Positions 1 to 5,990 of a DNA stretch of 6,806 bases are shown in pieces. Under the pieces are notes generated by a model that worked only from the letters and a program-made list of their open reading frames with translations, was not told the origin of the DNA and did not search any database. Origin of the DNA: Yoonia sp. (lineage in GTDB: Bacteria; Pseudomonadota; Alphaproteobacteria; Rhodobacterales; Rhodobacteraceae); NCBI GenBank assembly GCA_028822885.1, contig JAPKCP010000180.1:1-6806 (forward strand), read 5' to 3'. Positions within the stretch are counted from its first letter, which is position 1. The number at the start of each line of letters is the position of its first letter. The position numbers and the translations under genes were made by a program.

Positions 1-807
1 TGGTGGGAATGGGGTCATCGCCAGCTTGGGCGATTTATCGGTGTGGTTTGGGCGCTGGGTTTTGTCGGCTTTGCGCTAACGCGCAACATTCCGACGGGCT
101 GGACGGGGCGCCTTTTGTTCATTGGCGCACTGGGTGGCCTACAAGGGGCTATTGGCTGGTGGATGGTGGCGAGCGGGCTTGAAGCGGGGATGCTCGATGT
201 TGCCTCATATCGGCTTGCGACGCATCTTGGCCTGGCCTTTGTCATCTTTGGGTTTATTGCGTGGTATATATTGCATCTGTCGCGGCGGTCTGCAGATTTG
301 ATGCACGCGCGGCGGTCTGGGAATTCGGGCTTGGCGACGTGGGGCAGCGTGCTGGTCGGCTTCACCTTCGTGCAGATCCTGCTCGGCGCTTTGGTGGCTG
401 GCATTGATGCGGGCCGCGCATTTCCGGAATGGCCGCTGATGGCGGGTGGGTTCTTTCCGCCTGACCCATTTATGCTGTCGCCCATTTGGCGGAACTTTTT
501 TGAGGATGCTGGATTGGTGCAGTTTATGCATCGTATGGCAGGCTATGTGCTGCTGGCATTGAGCATTTATGTTTGGTTCCGAGCGCAGAAGTCGGCATAT
601 AACAGCACCCGATTGGCCTATAGCATGATGCTCGCGATGATGTTTGTGCAGATGCTGTTGGGTATTGTTACTGTTTTGTATTCCGCACCATGGCAGATCG
701 CGATTGTGCATCAATTTGGCGCTGTGGTGCTGTGGGTGTTGGTCCTGCGTGGACGCTTTTTGGCTACCTATCCGCTGCCTCAATCCATTCGAGGGAAAAC
801 AGCATGA
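1..807 (+). CDS. ctaA: Heme A synthase (CtaA/COX15 family), 5'-truncated by the window edge
   Basis: This integral membrane enzyme oxidises the C8 methyl of heme O to the formyl group of heme A, needed for aa3-type cytochrome c oxidase. The reading frame is open from base 1, so the gene starts upstream; 268 C-terminal residues are visible, roughly the last 70% of a typical alphaproteobacterial CtaA. The first visible residues, WWEWGHRQLGR, carry the conserved Glu (3) and His (6) of the family. The other three candidate heme-ligand histidines are at 75 (ATHLGLAF), 177 (QFMHRMAGY) and 237 (IVHQFGAVV). About seven hydrophobic helices can be drawn (around 12-27, 38-56, 73-91, 116-135, 173-193, 205-227, 233-249), and AGIDAGRAFPEWPLM between two of them is typical of the family. 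The N-terminal helix is outside the window. The TGA stop overlaps the start of the next gene. The family assignment is firm. Confidence 0.93.
   Translation, partial: WWEWGHRQLGRFIGVVWALGFVGFALTRNIPTGWTGRLLFIGALGGLQGAIGWWMVASGLEAGMLDVASYRLATHLGLAFVIFGFIAWYILHLSRRSADLMHARRSGNSGLATWGSVLVGFTFVQILLGALVAGIDAGRAFPEWPLMAGGFFPPDPFMLSPIWRNFFEDAGLVQFMHRMAGYVLLALSIYVWFRAQKSAYNSTRLAYSMMLAMMFVQMLLGIVTVLYSAPWQIAIVHQFGAVVLWVLVLRGRFLATYPLPQSIRGKTA
791..795 (+). promoter_or_regulatory. Ribosome binding site setting the M32 carboxypeptidase start
   Basis: GAGGG lies 8 bases before the ATG at 804, inside the last codons of ctaA. It supports choosing 804 over the upstream in-frame start at 690, which would read through the 3' end of ctaA. 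Confidence 0.6.
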
Positions 808-2273
808 GCGCGTATGATGACCTAATGGCGTTTCAACGTGAGACTGAGGCGTTGTCTGGTGTCGCGGGTCGCTTGGGCTGGGATCAGGAAACGATGATGC
901 CTGACGGTGCCGCTGACCAGCGCGCCGAAGAGCATGGCGCGATGGCGAATGTGCTGCATGGGCGGCGCATTGATCCACGGATTGGCGAATGGTTAGAGAC
1001 GGCTGACCCTGTGGACGATGTGGGGGCAGCAAATTTACGTCAGATTAAGCGCTCCTACACACGCACCATGAAAGTGCCAGCGGCCTTAGCGGCGGAGCTA
1101 GCCAAGACGACGTCGTTGGCGCATCGCGTTTGGGCCAATTCACGGGCTGATGAAGATGTCGCTTCGTTCTTGCCCATGCTCTCGCGGGTTGTTGAGTTGC
1201 GTAAGGAAGAAGCTGCTGCCGTTGCTGGTGACGCTGATCCGTATGATGCGTTGCTTGATGATTATGAGCCGGGTGCAACGGGTGCCGAGCTTGGTGCCAT
1301 GTTTGATGCATTGCGGCCCAGATTGGTTGCTTTGCGGGCGGCTATTTTGGAGAAGCCTGCGCCAGTCGCGTTGACGGGAACGTTTGATGAGGCAGGGCAA
1401 TTGGCCTTGTCTACTAAGTTGGCCGAGGCATTTGGCTATGACTTAACGCATGGTCGCATTGATAAGGCTGTGCATCCGTTTTCCTCAGGATCTGGATTGG
1501 ACGTACGGATCACAACGCGAACGGCTGCGACTGATCCGTTCAACTGTTTTTATTCGACGATTCATGAGGTTGGACATGCGTGCTATGAACAAGGGATTGA
1601 TCATGCTCATCTGCTAACCCCGCTGGGTAGTGGTGTGTCGATGGGCGTCCATGAGAGCCAAAGCCGGATTTATGAGAACCAACTTGGGCGATCTGAGGCA
1701 TTTACGGGTTGGTTGTACGGACAAATGCGTGATGTGTTCGGTGACTTTGGTATTGCCGATGAACGCGCGTTTTATGGTTGTGTGAACCGTGTGTCGGATG
1801 GGTTTATTCGGACCGAGGCTGATGAGGTTCAATATAACCTACACGTGCTGCTGCGATTTGATCTAGAGCGCGCTTTGATTGCTGGTGATCTCGCCGTTGG
1901 TGATCTTGAGGCCGCTTGGAATGATCGGTTCTTGGCAGATTTTGGGTACGCCGTTGATAAGCCTTCGAATGGCGTATTGCAGGATGTGCATTGGTCTGAG
2001 GGTCTGTTTGGGTATTTCCCGACCTACACTTTGGGCAATGTCTATGCGGGCTGTTTGAACGCTGCGATGCGGGCAGCGGTACCTTCGGTCGATGCTGATT
2101 TGGCTGTTGGTGTGACTGGTGCAGCGACGGGATGGCTGCGCGAAAATGTGCAGCAGTATGGTGGGCTTTATCAGCCGAAGGATTTGATTGCGCGGGCGAC
2201 CGGCGCGGCTCCGTCAGAAGTGCCATTGTTGGATTACCTTGAGGCAAAATTTGGTGGGATTTACGGGTTGTAG
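804..2273 (+). CDS. M32 family metallocarboxypeptidase (carboxypeptidase Taq type)
   Basis: This is a predicted cytoplasmic zinc carboxypeptidase that removes C-terminal residues from peptides with broad specificity. The protein has 489 residues, normal for the family. The zinc site is visible: HEVGH with His254, Glu255 and His258, then the third ligand Glu284 in HESQ (283-286), exactly 30 residues after the first His as in the archaeal Pfu enzyme. Other family signatures are DVRITTR (from 233), IRTEADE (335-341) and GVLQDVHW (390-397). No signal peptide is seen; the N-terminus MSAYDDLMAFQRE is soluble. The ATG shares bases with the TGA of ctaA (ATGA), suggesting translational coupling, with a ribosome binding site inside ctaA. 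A longer start at 690 would add 38 residues read out of frame from conserved ctaA sequence and is unlikely. All catalytic motifs are intact. The physiological substrate is not indicated. Confidence 0.95.
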   Translation: MSAYDDLMAFQRETEALSGVAGRLGWDQETMMPDGAADQRAEEHGAMANVLHGRRIDPRIGEWLETADPVDDVGAANLRQIKRSYTRTMKVPAALAAELAKTTSLAHRVWANSRADEDVASFLPMLSRVVELRKEEAAAVAGDADPYDALLDDYEPGATGAELGAMFDALRPRLVALRAAILEKPAPVALTGTFDEAGQLALSTKLAEAFGYDLTHGRIDKAVHPFSSGSGLDVRITTRTAATDPFNCFYSTIHEVGHACYEQGIDHAHLLTPLGSGVSMGVHESQSRIYENQLGRSEAFTGWLYGQMRDVFGDFGIADERAFYGCVNRVSDGFIRTEADEVQYNLHVLLRFDLERALIAGDLAVGDLEAAWNDRFLADFGYAVDKPSNGVLQDVHWSEGLFGYFPTYTLGNVYAGCLNAAMRAAVPSVDADLAVGVTGAATGWLRENVQQYGGLYQPKDLIARATGAAPSEVPLLDYLEAKFGGIYGL

Positions 2274-2274
2274 A

Positions 2275-2310
2275 ATGGCCTGACGGCCATGTGGGATTTT
2301 GCATCCCACA
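2275..2310. terminator. Inverted repeats between convergent genes, possible bidirectional transcription end
   Basis: Two adjacent perfect dyads follow the carboxypeptidase stop. ATGGCC/GGCCAT (2275-2280 with 2285-2290) has a 4-base loop. TGTGGGAT/ATCCCACA (2290-2297 with 2303-2310) has a 5-base loop. No long T-run follows on either strand, so these are not canonical intrinsic terminators. Their place between two genes that point at each other makes a role in transcript ends or mRNA 3' stability the simplest reading, which is inference. Confidence 0.45.
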
Positions 2311-2340
2311 CCCTGCAGAGTTGTTTTGGCCAAATGAAGA

Positions 2341-3108
2341 TCAGGACCAGTTTGGTGGGCGCTTTTCAATGAAAGCGTTGATGCCTTCGTTTGTGGCATC
2401 GTCAGCCATGTTTGCGACCATGATGTCACCTGTAAAGGCGTAGGCGTCTGCTGTCGGCATTTCGGCTTGAGCGTAGAAGGCCGCTTTGCCGTATCGGACC
2501 GCTGAAGGGAGTTTGGTGGCGATTGTTGTTGCAAGGGTTCTTGTGGCTTCGGCTAGGTCGGGTTCGGGGACTGCATTGTTGATGAGGCCAAGGGACTTGG
2601 CTTCGTTTGTGTCGATGAAACGGCCTGTTGTAAGCATCTCAAAGGCCGCTTTTCTGGGAATGTTGCGGGTGAGGGCGACCATCGGTGTTGAGCAGAATAG
2701 ACCGATGTTGACACCGTTCACGCCAAATTTTGTTGTGTCCGCCGCAACAGCCATATCGCAAGTCGCCACCAACTGGCAGCCTGCTGCCGTGGCAATCCCA
2801 TGAACTTGGGCGATGACGGGTTGCGGGAGTGTTTGAATACGCGCCATGAGTGCAGCGCATCGGGTGAATAAATCTTTAAGCGCCGCGGGGGTCCGGTTGG
2901 CTTGCATCTCTTTGAGGTCGTGGCCCGCACAGAAAGCTTTCCCTGCGCCTGACAGGATCACCACCCTAATTGTATCGTTTTCTGCAATTGTATCAAGTTC
3001 TGCCTGCAAGGCGGCTAGCATCGCGTTGCTGAGCGCGTTCAAATTGCTGGGTGACGTCATTGTGAGATGTGCGATGTGGTCGCTATCGGTCCGGGTGAGC
3101 AGGGTCAT
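2341..3108 (-). CDS. Crotonase-fold protein, ECHDC3-like enoyl-CoA hydratase/isomerase family
   Basis: The 255-residue product is a single-domain crotonase (ECH) superfamily member, a fold that binds acyl-CoA. The oxyanion-hole regions are present: FCAGHDL (59-65) and HGIATAAGCQLV (103-114). The segment GVNIGLFCSTP (132-142) resembles the ECHDC3 branch rather than a classical enoyl-CoA hydratase. By motif alignment, the first catalytic glutamate of rat enoyl-CoA hydratase (Glu144) falls on Gly132, while the second (Glu164) matches Glu157 in FEMLTTG. Simple hydration of crotonyl-type CoA is therefore doubtful, and the substrate cannot be named. The start at 3108 has AAAGG about 7 bases upstream on the minus strand. 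The gene is divergent from the thioesterase with 62 bases between starts, so the two may share control; an acyl-CoA or thioester role for the pair is inference. Confidence 0.9.
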   Translation of the reverse strand: MTLLTRTDSDHIAHLTMTSPSNLNALSNAMLAALQAELDTIAENDTIRVVILSGAGKAFCAGHDLKEMQANRTPAALKDLFTRCAALMARIQTLPQPVIAQVHGIATAAGCQLVATCDMAVAADTTKFGVNGVNIGLFCSTPMVALTRNIPRKAAFEMLTTGRFIDTNEAKSLGLINNAVPEPDLAEATRTLATTIATKLPSAVRYGKAAFYAQAEMPTADAYAFTGDIMVANMADDATNEGINAFIEKRPPNWS

Positions 3109-3170
3109 GGGCTTGCCTTTATCGCTTGATTTTGTGAAAGCTTAAGGTCTGATTGCCGATGAGGGAAGAG

Positions 3171-3596
3171 ATGGCTGTAACCTTAAAAATGGATATTCAC
3201 GCGCTAGAGGCATTTCTAGAACGTGAGTTTACGCAAGTATCGGGGATGTTTACGTTAGATTCTCTGACGGAAGATTTGTTAACGGTCCGTTTGCTGGTTC
3301 AAGAGGAACATTTGCGCCCCGGTGGCACTGTCTCTGGTCCGTCGATGTTTGCGCTGGCTGATGTTGCAATGTATTTAGCGATTTTGGCCCGGCTTGGACC
3401 GGTCGCGCTGGCCGTGACCACAAATTGCAGCATTGATTTCATGCGCAAACCTGCGGCTGGCGTTGATCTTATCGCACAAGCCCGCGTTTTGAAGATGGGT
3501 CGGGTTTTAGCCGTCGGCGACGTGCTGATGTTTAGCGAAGGACAAGTGTCGCCCGTTGCGCGTGCGTCGCTGACATACTCTATTCCACCTGCTTAA
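3171..3596 (+). CDS. PaaI-family hot-dog fold thioesterase
   Basis: The 141-residue product is a small hot-dog domain protein of the PaaI/acyl-CoA thioesterase type, which hydrolyses acyl- or aryl-CoA thioesters, usually as a tetramer in the cytoplasm. The signature HLRPGGTVSGP (47-57) leads into the central helix MFALADVAMY (59-68); Asp64 is the likely catalytic acid position. The strand AVTTNCSIDFMRKP (81-94) is typical of this branch. I chose ATG 3171 because GAGGGA (3161-3166) sits just upstream; in-frame ATG 3159 and TTG 3153 would add 4 and 6 residues. Length is normal for the family. It is divergent from the crotonase gene, consistent with related thioester chemistry, but the substrate is unknown. 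Its TAA lies inside the A-tract that encodes the U-run of the opposite-strand terminator. Confidence 0.88.
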   Translation: MAVTLKMDIHALEAFLEREFTQVSGMFTLDSLTEDLLTVRLLVQEEHLRPGGTVSGPSMFALADVAMYLAILARLGPVALAVTTNCSIDFMRKPAAGVDLIAQARVLKMGRVLAVGDVLMFSEGQVSPVARASLTYSIPPA

Positions 3597-3625
3597 AAAA
3601 AATGGGCCGGAGGTTATCCGGCCCA
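3594..3625 (-). terminator. Intrinsic terminator of the DUF1127 gene
   Basis: TGGGCCGGA (3603-3611) and TCCGGCCCA (3617-3625) form a perfect 9-bp GC-rich stem with a 5-base loop. Eight A residues at 3595-3602 give a run of U at the 3' end of a minus-strand transcript, so the terminator points leftward and belongs to the DUF1127 gene. On the plus strand no T-run follows, although the hairpin could still protect the end of the thioesterase mRNA. Confidence 0.85.
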
Positions 3626-3637
3626 GTCAGGAAGATC

Positions 3638-3868
3638 TTAGCGTTGGTAGAAGCGCTTGTTTGCCTCTTTGCTGGCTTCGGAAGAACTGAGGCCGATGTC
3701 GTTTAACTCGAACGGATCAAGGCGCCCGAGCGCTTTTCGGGTACGCCAGTTCATGTCCCATTTTGTCGCCAACACCGCGACCGTCACGGCAACACGTGCA
3801 AGCGTTGGGAGCTGCGCCTGGCTGTTGAGAAGTGCAAGTTGGGCGGGGTGTAGTGCGTTTGATGACAT
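3638..3868 (-). CDS. Small DUF1127 domain protein
   Basis: The 76-residue product ends in a recognisable DUF1127 (YjiS-like) domain at about residues 38-76, with WRTRKALGRLDPFELNDIGLS as the signature, here residues 41-61. The N-terminal half is a separate segment with a hydrophobic stretch around 20-35 (LPTLARVAVTVAVLAT), too weak to call a membrane helix with certainty. DUF1127 proteins in Alphaproteobacteria have been linked to small-RNA maturation, RNA turnover and stress or nutrient responses; which applies here cannot be told. The start at 3868 has AAAGGGA a few bases upstream on the minus strand. The gene is monocistronic: its own terminator follows 13 bases after the stop, and it diverges from the MocR-type regulator, with 86 bases between start codons. 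That regulator is an obvious candidate for controlling it, which is inference. Confidence 0.87.
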   Translation of the reverse strand: MSSNALHPAQLALLNSQAQLPTLARVAVTVAVLATKWDMNWRTRKALGRLDPFELNDIGLSSSEASKEANKRFYQR

Positions 3869-3884
3869 GATGCGTCCCTTTCAA

Positions 3885-3937
3885 ATTGTATTGACACATT
3901 GCGTTGTATTCCGTACGGTATGGCTATATTGTACCAT
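3885..3937. promoter_or_regulatory. Divergent promoter/operator region between DUF1127 and the MocR-type regulator
   Basis: On the plus strand TTGACA (3891-3896) is a consensus -35 box, with TACGGT (3914-3919) 17 bases later as a weak -10; TATATT (3925-3930) is an alternative -10. A perfect palindrome CCGTACGG (3911-3918), extending imperfectly to ATTCCGTACGGTAT (3908-3921), covers the -10 area. TTGTA occurs three times, at 3886, 3904 and 3929. A minus-strand promoter for DUF1127 must also lie here; TACAAT (complement of 3886-3891 or 3928-3933) is a possible -10, without a convincing -35. Position and symmetry suggest an operator, which is inference. Confidence 0.5.
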
Positions 3938-3954
3938 CACTTAAGGTCGAGAGA

Positions 3955-5376
3955 ATGATTGTATCCGATACAAAGTGGCGGCCAGAGATTGCTGGGGCTG
4001 GACGCGCAAAGTACAAAGCGCTCGCTCAAGCAATTCGTGAGGGAATTGTATCAAGACAATTGGTTGCCGGGGAACAATTACCGCCTGTGCGTGAATTGGC
4101 TTACCGGATTGGTGTAACGCCGGGTACTGTGGCACGCGCCTATGCTGTTTTGACCGATGAGGGACGTTTGACGGCCGGTGTGGGACGCGGAACATTCGTG
4201 ACAGAGCGCAAGGCGGTCATTCAGTCAGTTTGGGATGCACCGGCGATGCTTGATACACTTGTCGAAGCGCCAGAGCGTGTGCATTTGTTAAGCCCCAAAA
4301 TGCCAGAGGTTGGGCAGGGGGCGTTGATCCGTGATGCTTTGCATGCGTTGGCTACTGAGATGGGGCCAGAGCATCTGTTGAACTATCCAAGTCGGGTGAC
4401 TGACGTGGCAGCCCGACGCGCATTTCGTGCCTCATTGACAGATACGTCGATTGGTTCATTTGATGAGAATGACGTGATCACGTCACACGGTGGTCAAAGT
4501 GCTATTATTATGATTCTACAGACTGTTCTGCATGGGCCTTCACCTGTTATCGCTGTTGATGAGCTGAGTTATGGCGGGTTTCGGTCTGCTGCTGTGATGT
4601 CGCGGGCGCAGGTCGTCGGGGTTCCTTGGGATGACGAGGGACCGGACGCGGCAGTCCTTGAGACGTTGATCAAGACACATGGTGTGCAAGTGTTCTGCAC
4701 GTCAGCAGAGGTCTGTAACCCAACAGTGCGCACGACATCGACGCCGCGCCGCAAAGAGATTGCCGCGTTGGCAAGGCGCTATGGTATACACATCATTGAT
4801 GACGATTGTTACCGACTGATGCGGACCGAACACCACGGGCCAAGTTATCGCGCGCTAGCGCCTGAATTGGGGTGGTATGTGACGTCGCCGTCAAAGTCGT
4901 TAACGGCTGCTTTGCGGATTGGATTTGCCGTGGCGCCACAGGACTGGGCTGCTAACCTTGCCCGCACATCAACGTTCCATTCGTTTGGTGTGACGCGGTT
5001 GGTGACTGATTTATATGCATACATTATGGCCCGCGAAGAACTTCCCGAGGTGATTGAGCGGATCAAAACGCGCATCGCAATGGATGTTAGGGGGGCGGTG
5101 AATACTTTAGGCGGGCATAAATTGACGTGGTCAGAGCAGGTGCCATTTTTGTGGTTAGAGTTGCCGTTGGGCTGGCGGGCTGGGGAATTTAAGCAGCAAG
5201 CGGAAAGCGCTGGCGTCTTGATCAAGTCGGCCGAGGAATTTGCACTGCGCGATGGTCGATCGACCCATGCTGTTAGAATCGCTGTCAACGGACAGGCATC
5301 ACATGAGCACTTTGTGGCGGCCATGCAAAAGCTCCGGGTGATGTTGGACAATCCACCAGATGAGATTTCAGTGTAA
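3955..5376 (+). CDS. MocR-family transcriptional regulator (GntR HTH fused to aminotransferase-like domain)
   Basis: The 473-residue product joins an N-terminal GntR winged helix-turn-helix (about 11-82, with LPPVRELAYRIGVTPGTVAR as its core) to a fold-type I aminotransferase-like domain (about 115-473). PLP-site residues are visible: Lys314 in SPSKSL as the probable Schiff-base lysine, Asp283 and Tyr286 in IDDDCYR, Asn255 in CNPTV, and Arg441 in HAVRIAVNG as the likely carboxylate-binding arginine. Such proteins (GabR, PdxR, TauR, EnuR types) sense an amine or amino acid through PLP and often regulate a divergent neighbour and themselves. The neighbour here is DUF1127, with no obvious catabolic or vitamin B6 genes nearby, so the ligand is unknown. 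I chose ATG 3955, preceded by AAGG (3943-3946) and GAGAG; a TTG at 3904 in frame lies inside the promoter. Length fits the family. Confidence 0.9.
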   Translation: MIVSDTKWRPEIAGAGRAKYKALAQAIREGIVSRQLVAGEQLPPVRELAYRIGVTPGTVARAYAVLTDEGRLTAGVGRGTFVTERKAVIQSVWDAPAMLDTLVEAPERVHLLSPKMPEVGQGALIRDALHALATEMGPEHLLNYPSRVTDVAARRAFRASLTDTSIGSFDENDVITSHGGQSAIIMILQTVLHGPSPVIAVDELSYGGFRSAAVMSRAQVVGVPWDDEGPDAAVLETLIKTHGVQVFCTSAEVCNPTVRTTSTPRRKEIAALARRYGIHIIDDDCYRLMRTEHHGPSYRALAPELGWYVTSPSKSLTAALRIGFAVAPQDWAANLARTSTFHSFGVTRLVTDLYAYIMAREELPEVIERIKTRIAMDVRGAVNTLGGHKLTWSEQVPFLWLELPLGWRAGEFKQQAESAGVLIKSAEEFALRDGRSTHAVRIAVNGQASHEHFVAAMQKLRVMLDNPPDEISV

Positions 5377-5384
5377 TTGAGTGG

Positions 5385-5403
5385 GGTATTTTAATACCTT
5401 ATT
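5385..5403 (+). terminator. Weak candidate terminator after the MocR-type gene
   Basis: GGTAT (5385-5389) and ATACC (5394-5398) form a 5-bp stem with a 4-base loop, followed by TTATTT, 8 bases after the stop codon. The stem is short and AT-rich, so efficient termination is doubtful and some read-through into rplM is possible. Confidence 0.3.
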
Positions 5404-5412
5404 TCCAAGCCT

Positions 5413-5474
5413 TTGATTTACATGAAAATTATCAGTATATTTCCTCTTGTTTGTGCGTATGGCACCTTTATAAG
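5413..5474 (+). promoter_or_regulatory. Candidate promoters of the rplM-rpsI operon
   Basis: Two sigma-70-like promoters can be drawn in the AT-rich gap. The first is TTGATT (5413-5418), 17 bases, TATATT (5436-5441). The second is TTGTTT (5447-5452) in a CTTG context, 16 bases, TATAAG (5469-5474). The second would give an mRNA leader of roughly 50 bases. They may be tandem promoters or only one may be real. Confidence 0.45.
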
Positions 5475-5491
5475 CCACATATCCGAATGAC

Positions 5492-5526
5492 GGGTCTATA
5501 ACAGGCCCCCAAACCTTTTTGGTGAG
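5492..5526 (+). promoter_or_regulatory. Structured 5' leader and ribosome binding site of rplM
   Basis: GGGTCT (5492-5497) can pair with AGGCCC (5503-5508), one G-U pair, with a 5-base loop. Right after it CCAAA (5509-5513) can pair with TTTGG (5518-5522), which would bury the first bases of the Shine-Dalgarno element GGTGAG (5521-5526) just before the ATG. The pairing is seen directly; a regulatory role is inference. Confidence 0.4.
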
Positions 5527-5528
5527 AT

Positions 5529-5990
5529 ATGAAAACCTTTTCTGCTACCCCGGCAGATGTAGACAAAAAATGGATCTTGATCGACGCTGAAGGCGTTGTT
5601 TTGGGTCGTCTTGCGTCGATCATCGCCATGCGCTTGCGCGGCAAGCACAAGCCAACTTTCACGCCGTCCATGGACATGGGCGACAACGTAGTCGTTATCA
5701 ACGCTGAAAAAGTGCAGATGACTGGCAACAAGCGTGATGAAAAATATTACTGGCACACTGGCTATGTCGGCGGCATCAAAGAACGCACCAAGGCCGATAT
5801 CCTTGAGGGTAAGCACCCTGAGCGTATTTTGATGAAAGCTGTTCAGCGCATGCTGCCCGGTGGTCCATTGTCCAAGCGTCAAATGACGCATCTGCGCGTT
5901 TTTGCTGGCACAGAGCACGGCATGGAAGCACAGAAGCCCGAAGTTCTCGACGTTAAGTCGATGAACAAAAAGAACACGAGGACCGCATAA
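5529..5990 (+). CDS. rplM: 50S ribosomal protein L13
   Basis: This is a core large-subunit protein that binds 23S rRNA early in assembly. The 153-residue product is within the usual bacterial range with a short extra C-terminal tail. Family blocks appear in order: KKWILIDAEGVVLGRLAS (13-30), RGKHKPTFTPSMDMGDNVVVINAEKV in the middle (37-62, positions given for the whole block), YYWHTGYVGGIKE (73-85) and MLPGGPLSKRQMTHLRVFAG (108-127). The ATG at 5529 follows GGTGAG and matches the usual MKTFSATP start seen in this lineage. The stop TAA shares its last base with the rpsI ATG, so the two genes form an operon with probable translational coupling. Codon use in rplM and rpsI favours C-ending codons more than the flanking genes, as expected for highly expressed genes. 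Confidence 0.97.
   Translation: MKTFSATPADVDKKWILIDAEGVVLGRLASIIAMRLRGKHKPTFTPSMDMGDNVVVINAEKVQMTGNKRDEKYYWHTGYVGGIKERTKADILEGKHPERILMKAVQRMLPGGPLSKRQMTHLRVFAGTEHGMEAQKPEVLDVKSMNKKNTRTA

Noticed and set aside
690..803. Upstream in-frame start that would lengthen the carboxypeptidase by 38 residues
   Set aside because: The extra residues are an out-of-frame reading of conserved ctaA sequence, and the ATG at 804 has a good ribosome binding site and gives the normal family length.
205..1032. Long minus-strand open frame opposite ctaA and the carboxypeptidase
   Set aside because: Its translation is rich in His, Gln, Pro and Arg with no recognisable family, as expected for the antisense of GC-biased coding sequence; both sense frames are clear known proteins.
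1804..2304. Minus-strand open frame opposite the end of the carboxypeptidase gene
   Set aside because: Composition (His, Gln, Pro, Ser rich) is that of a shadow frame, and it overlaps conserved M32 motifs on the plus strand.
2274..2340. Small RNA or CRISPR-like repeat in the convergent gap
   Set aside because: The dyads are all different, no spacer-repeat pattern exists, and no promoter can be seen; a transcript-end role is simpler.
3904..3954. TTG start adding 17 residues to the MocR-type regulator
   Set aside because: It would place the start inside the palindrome/promoter segment, only 8 bases after the TTGACA box, and the ATG at 3955 has a better-placed AAGG/GAGAG.
5496..5918. Minus-strand open frame of 140 codons opposite rplM
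   Set aside because: It is fully covered by the highly conserved L13 gene and its leader, and shows no ribosome binding site or family resemblance that I can recognise.
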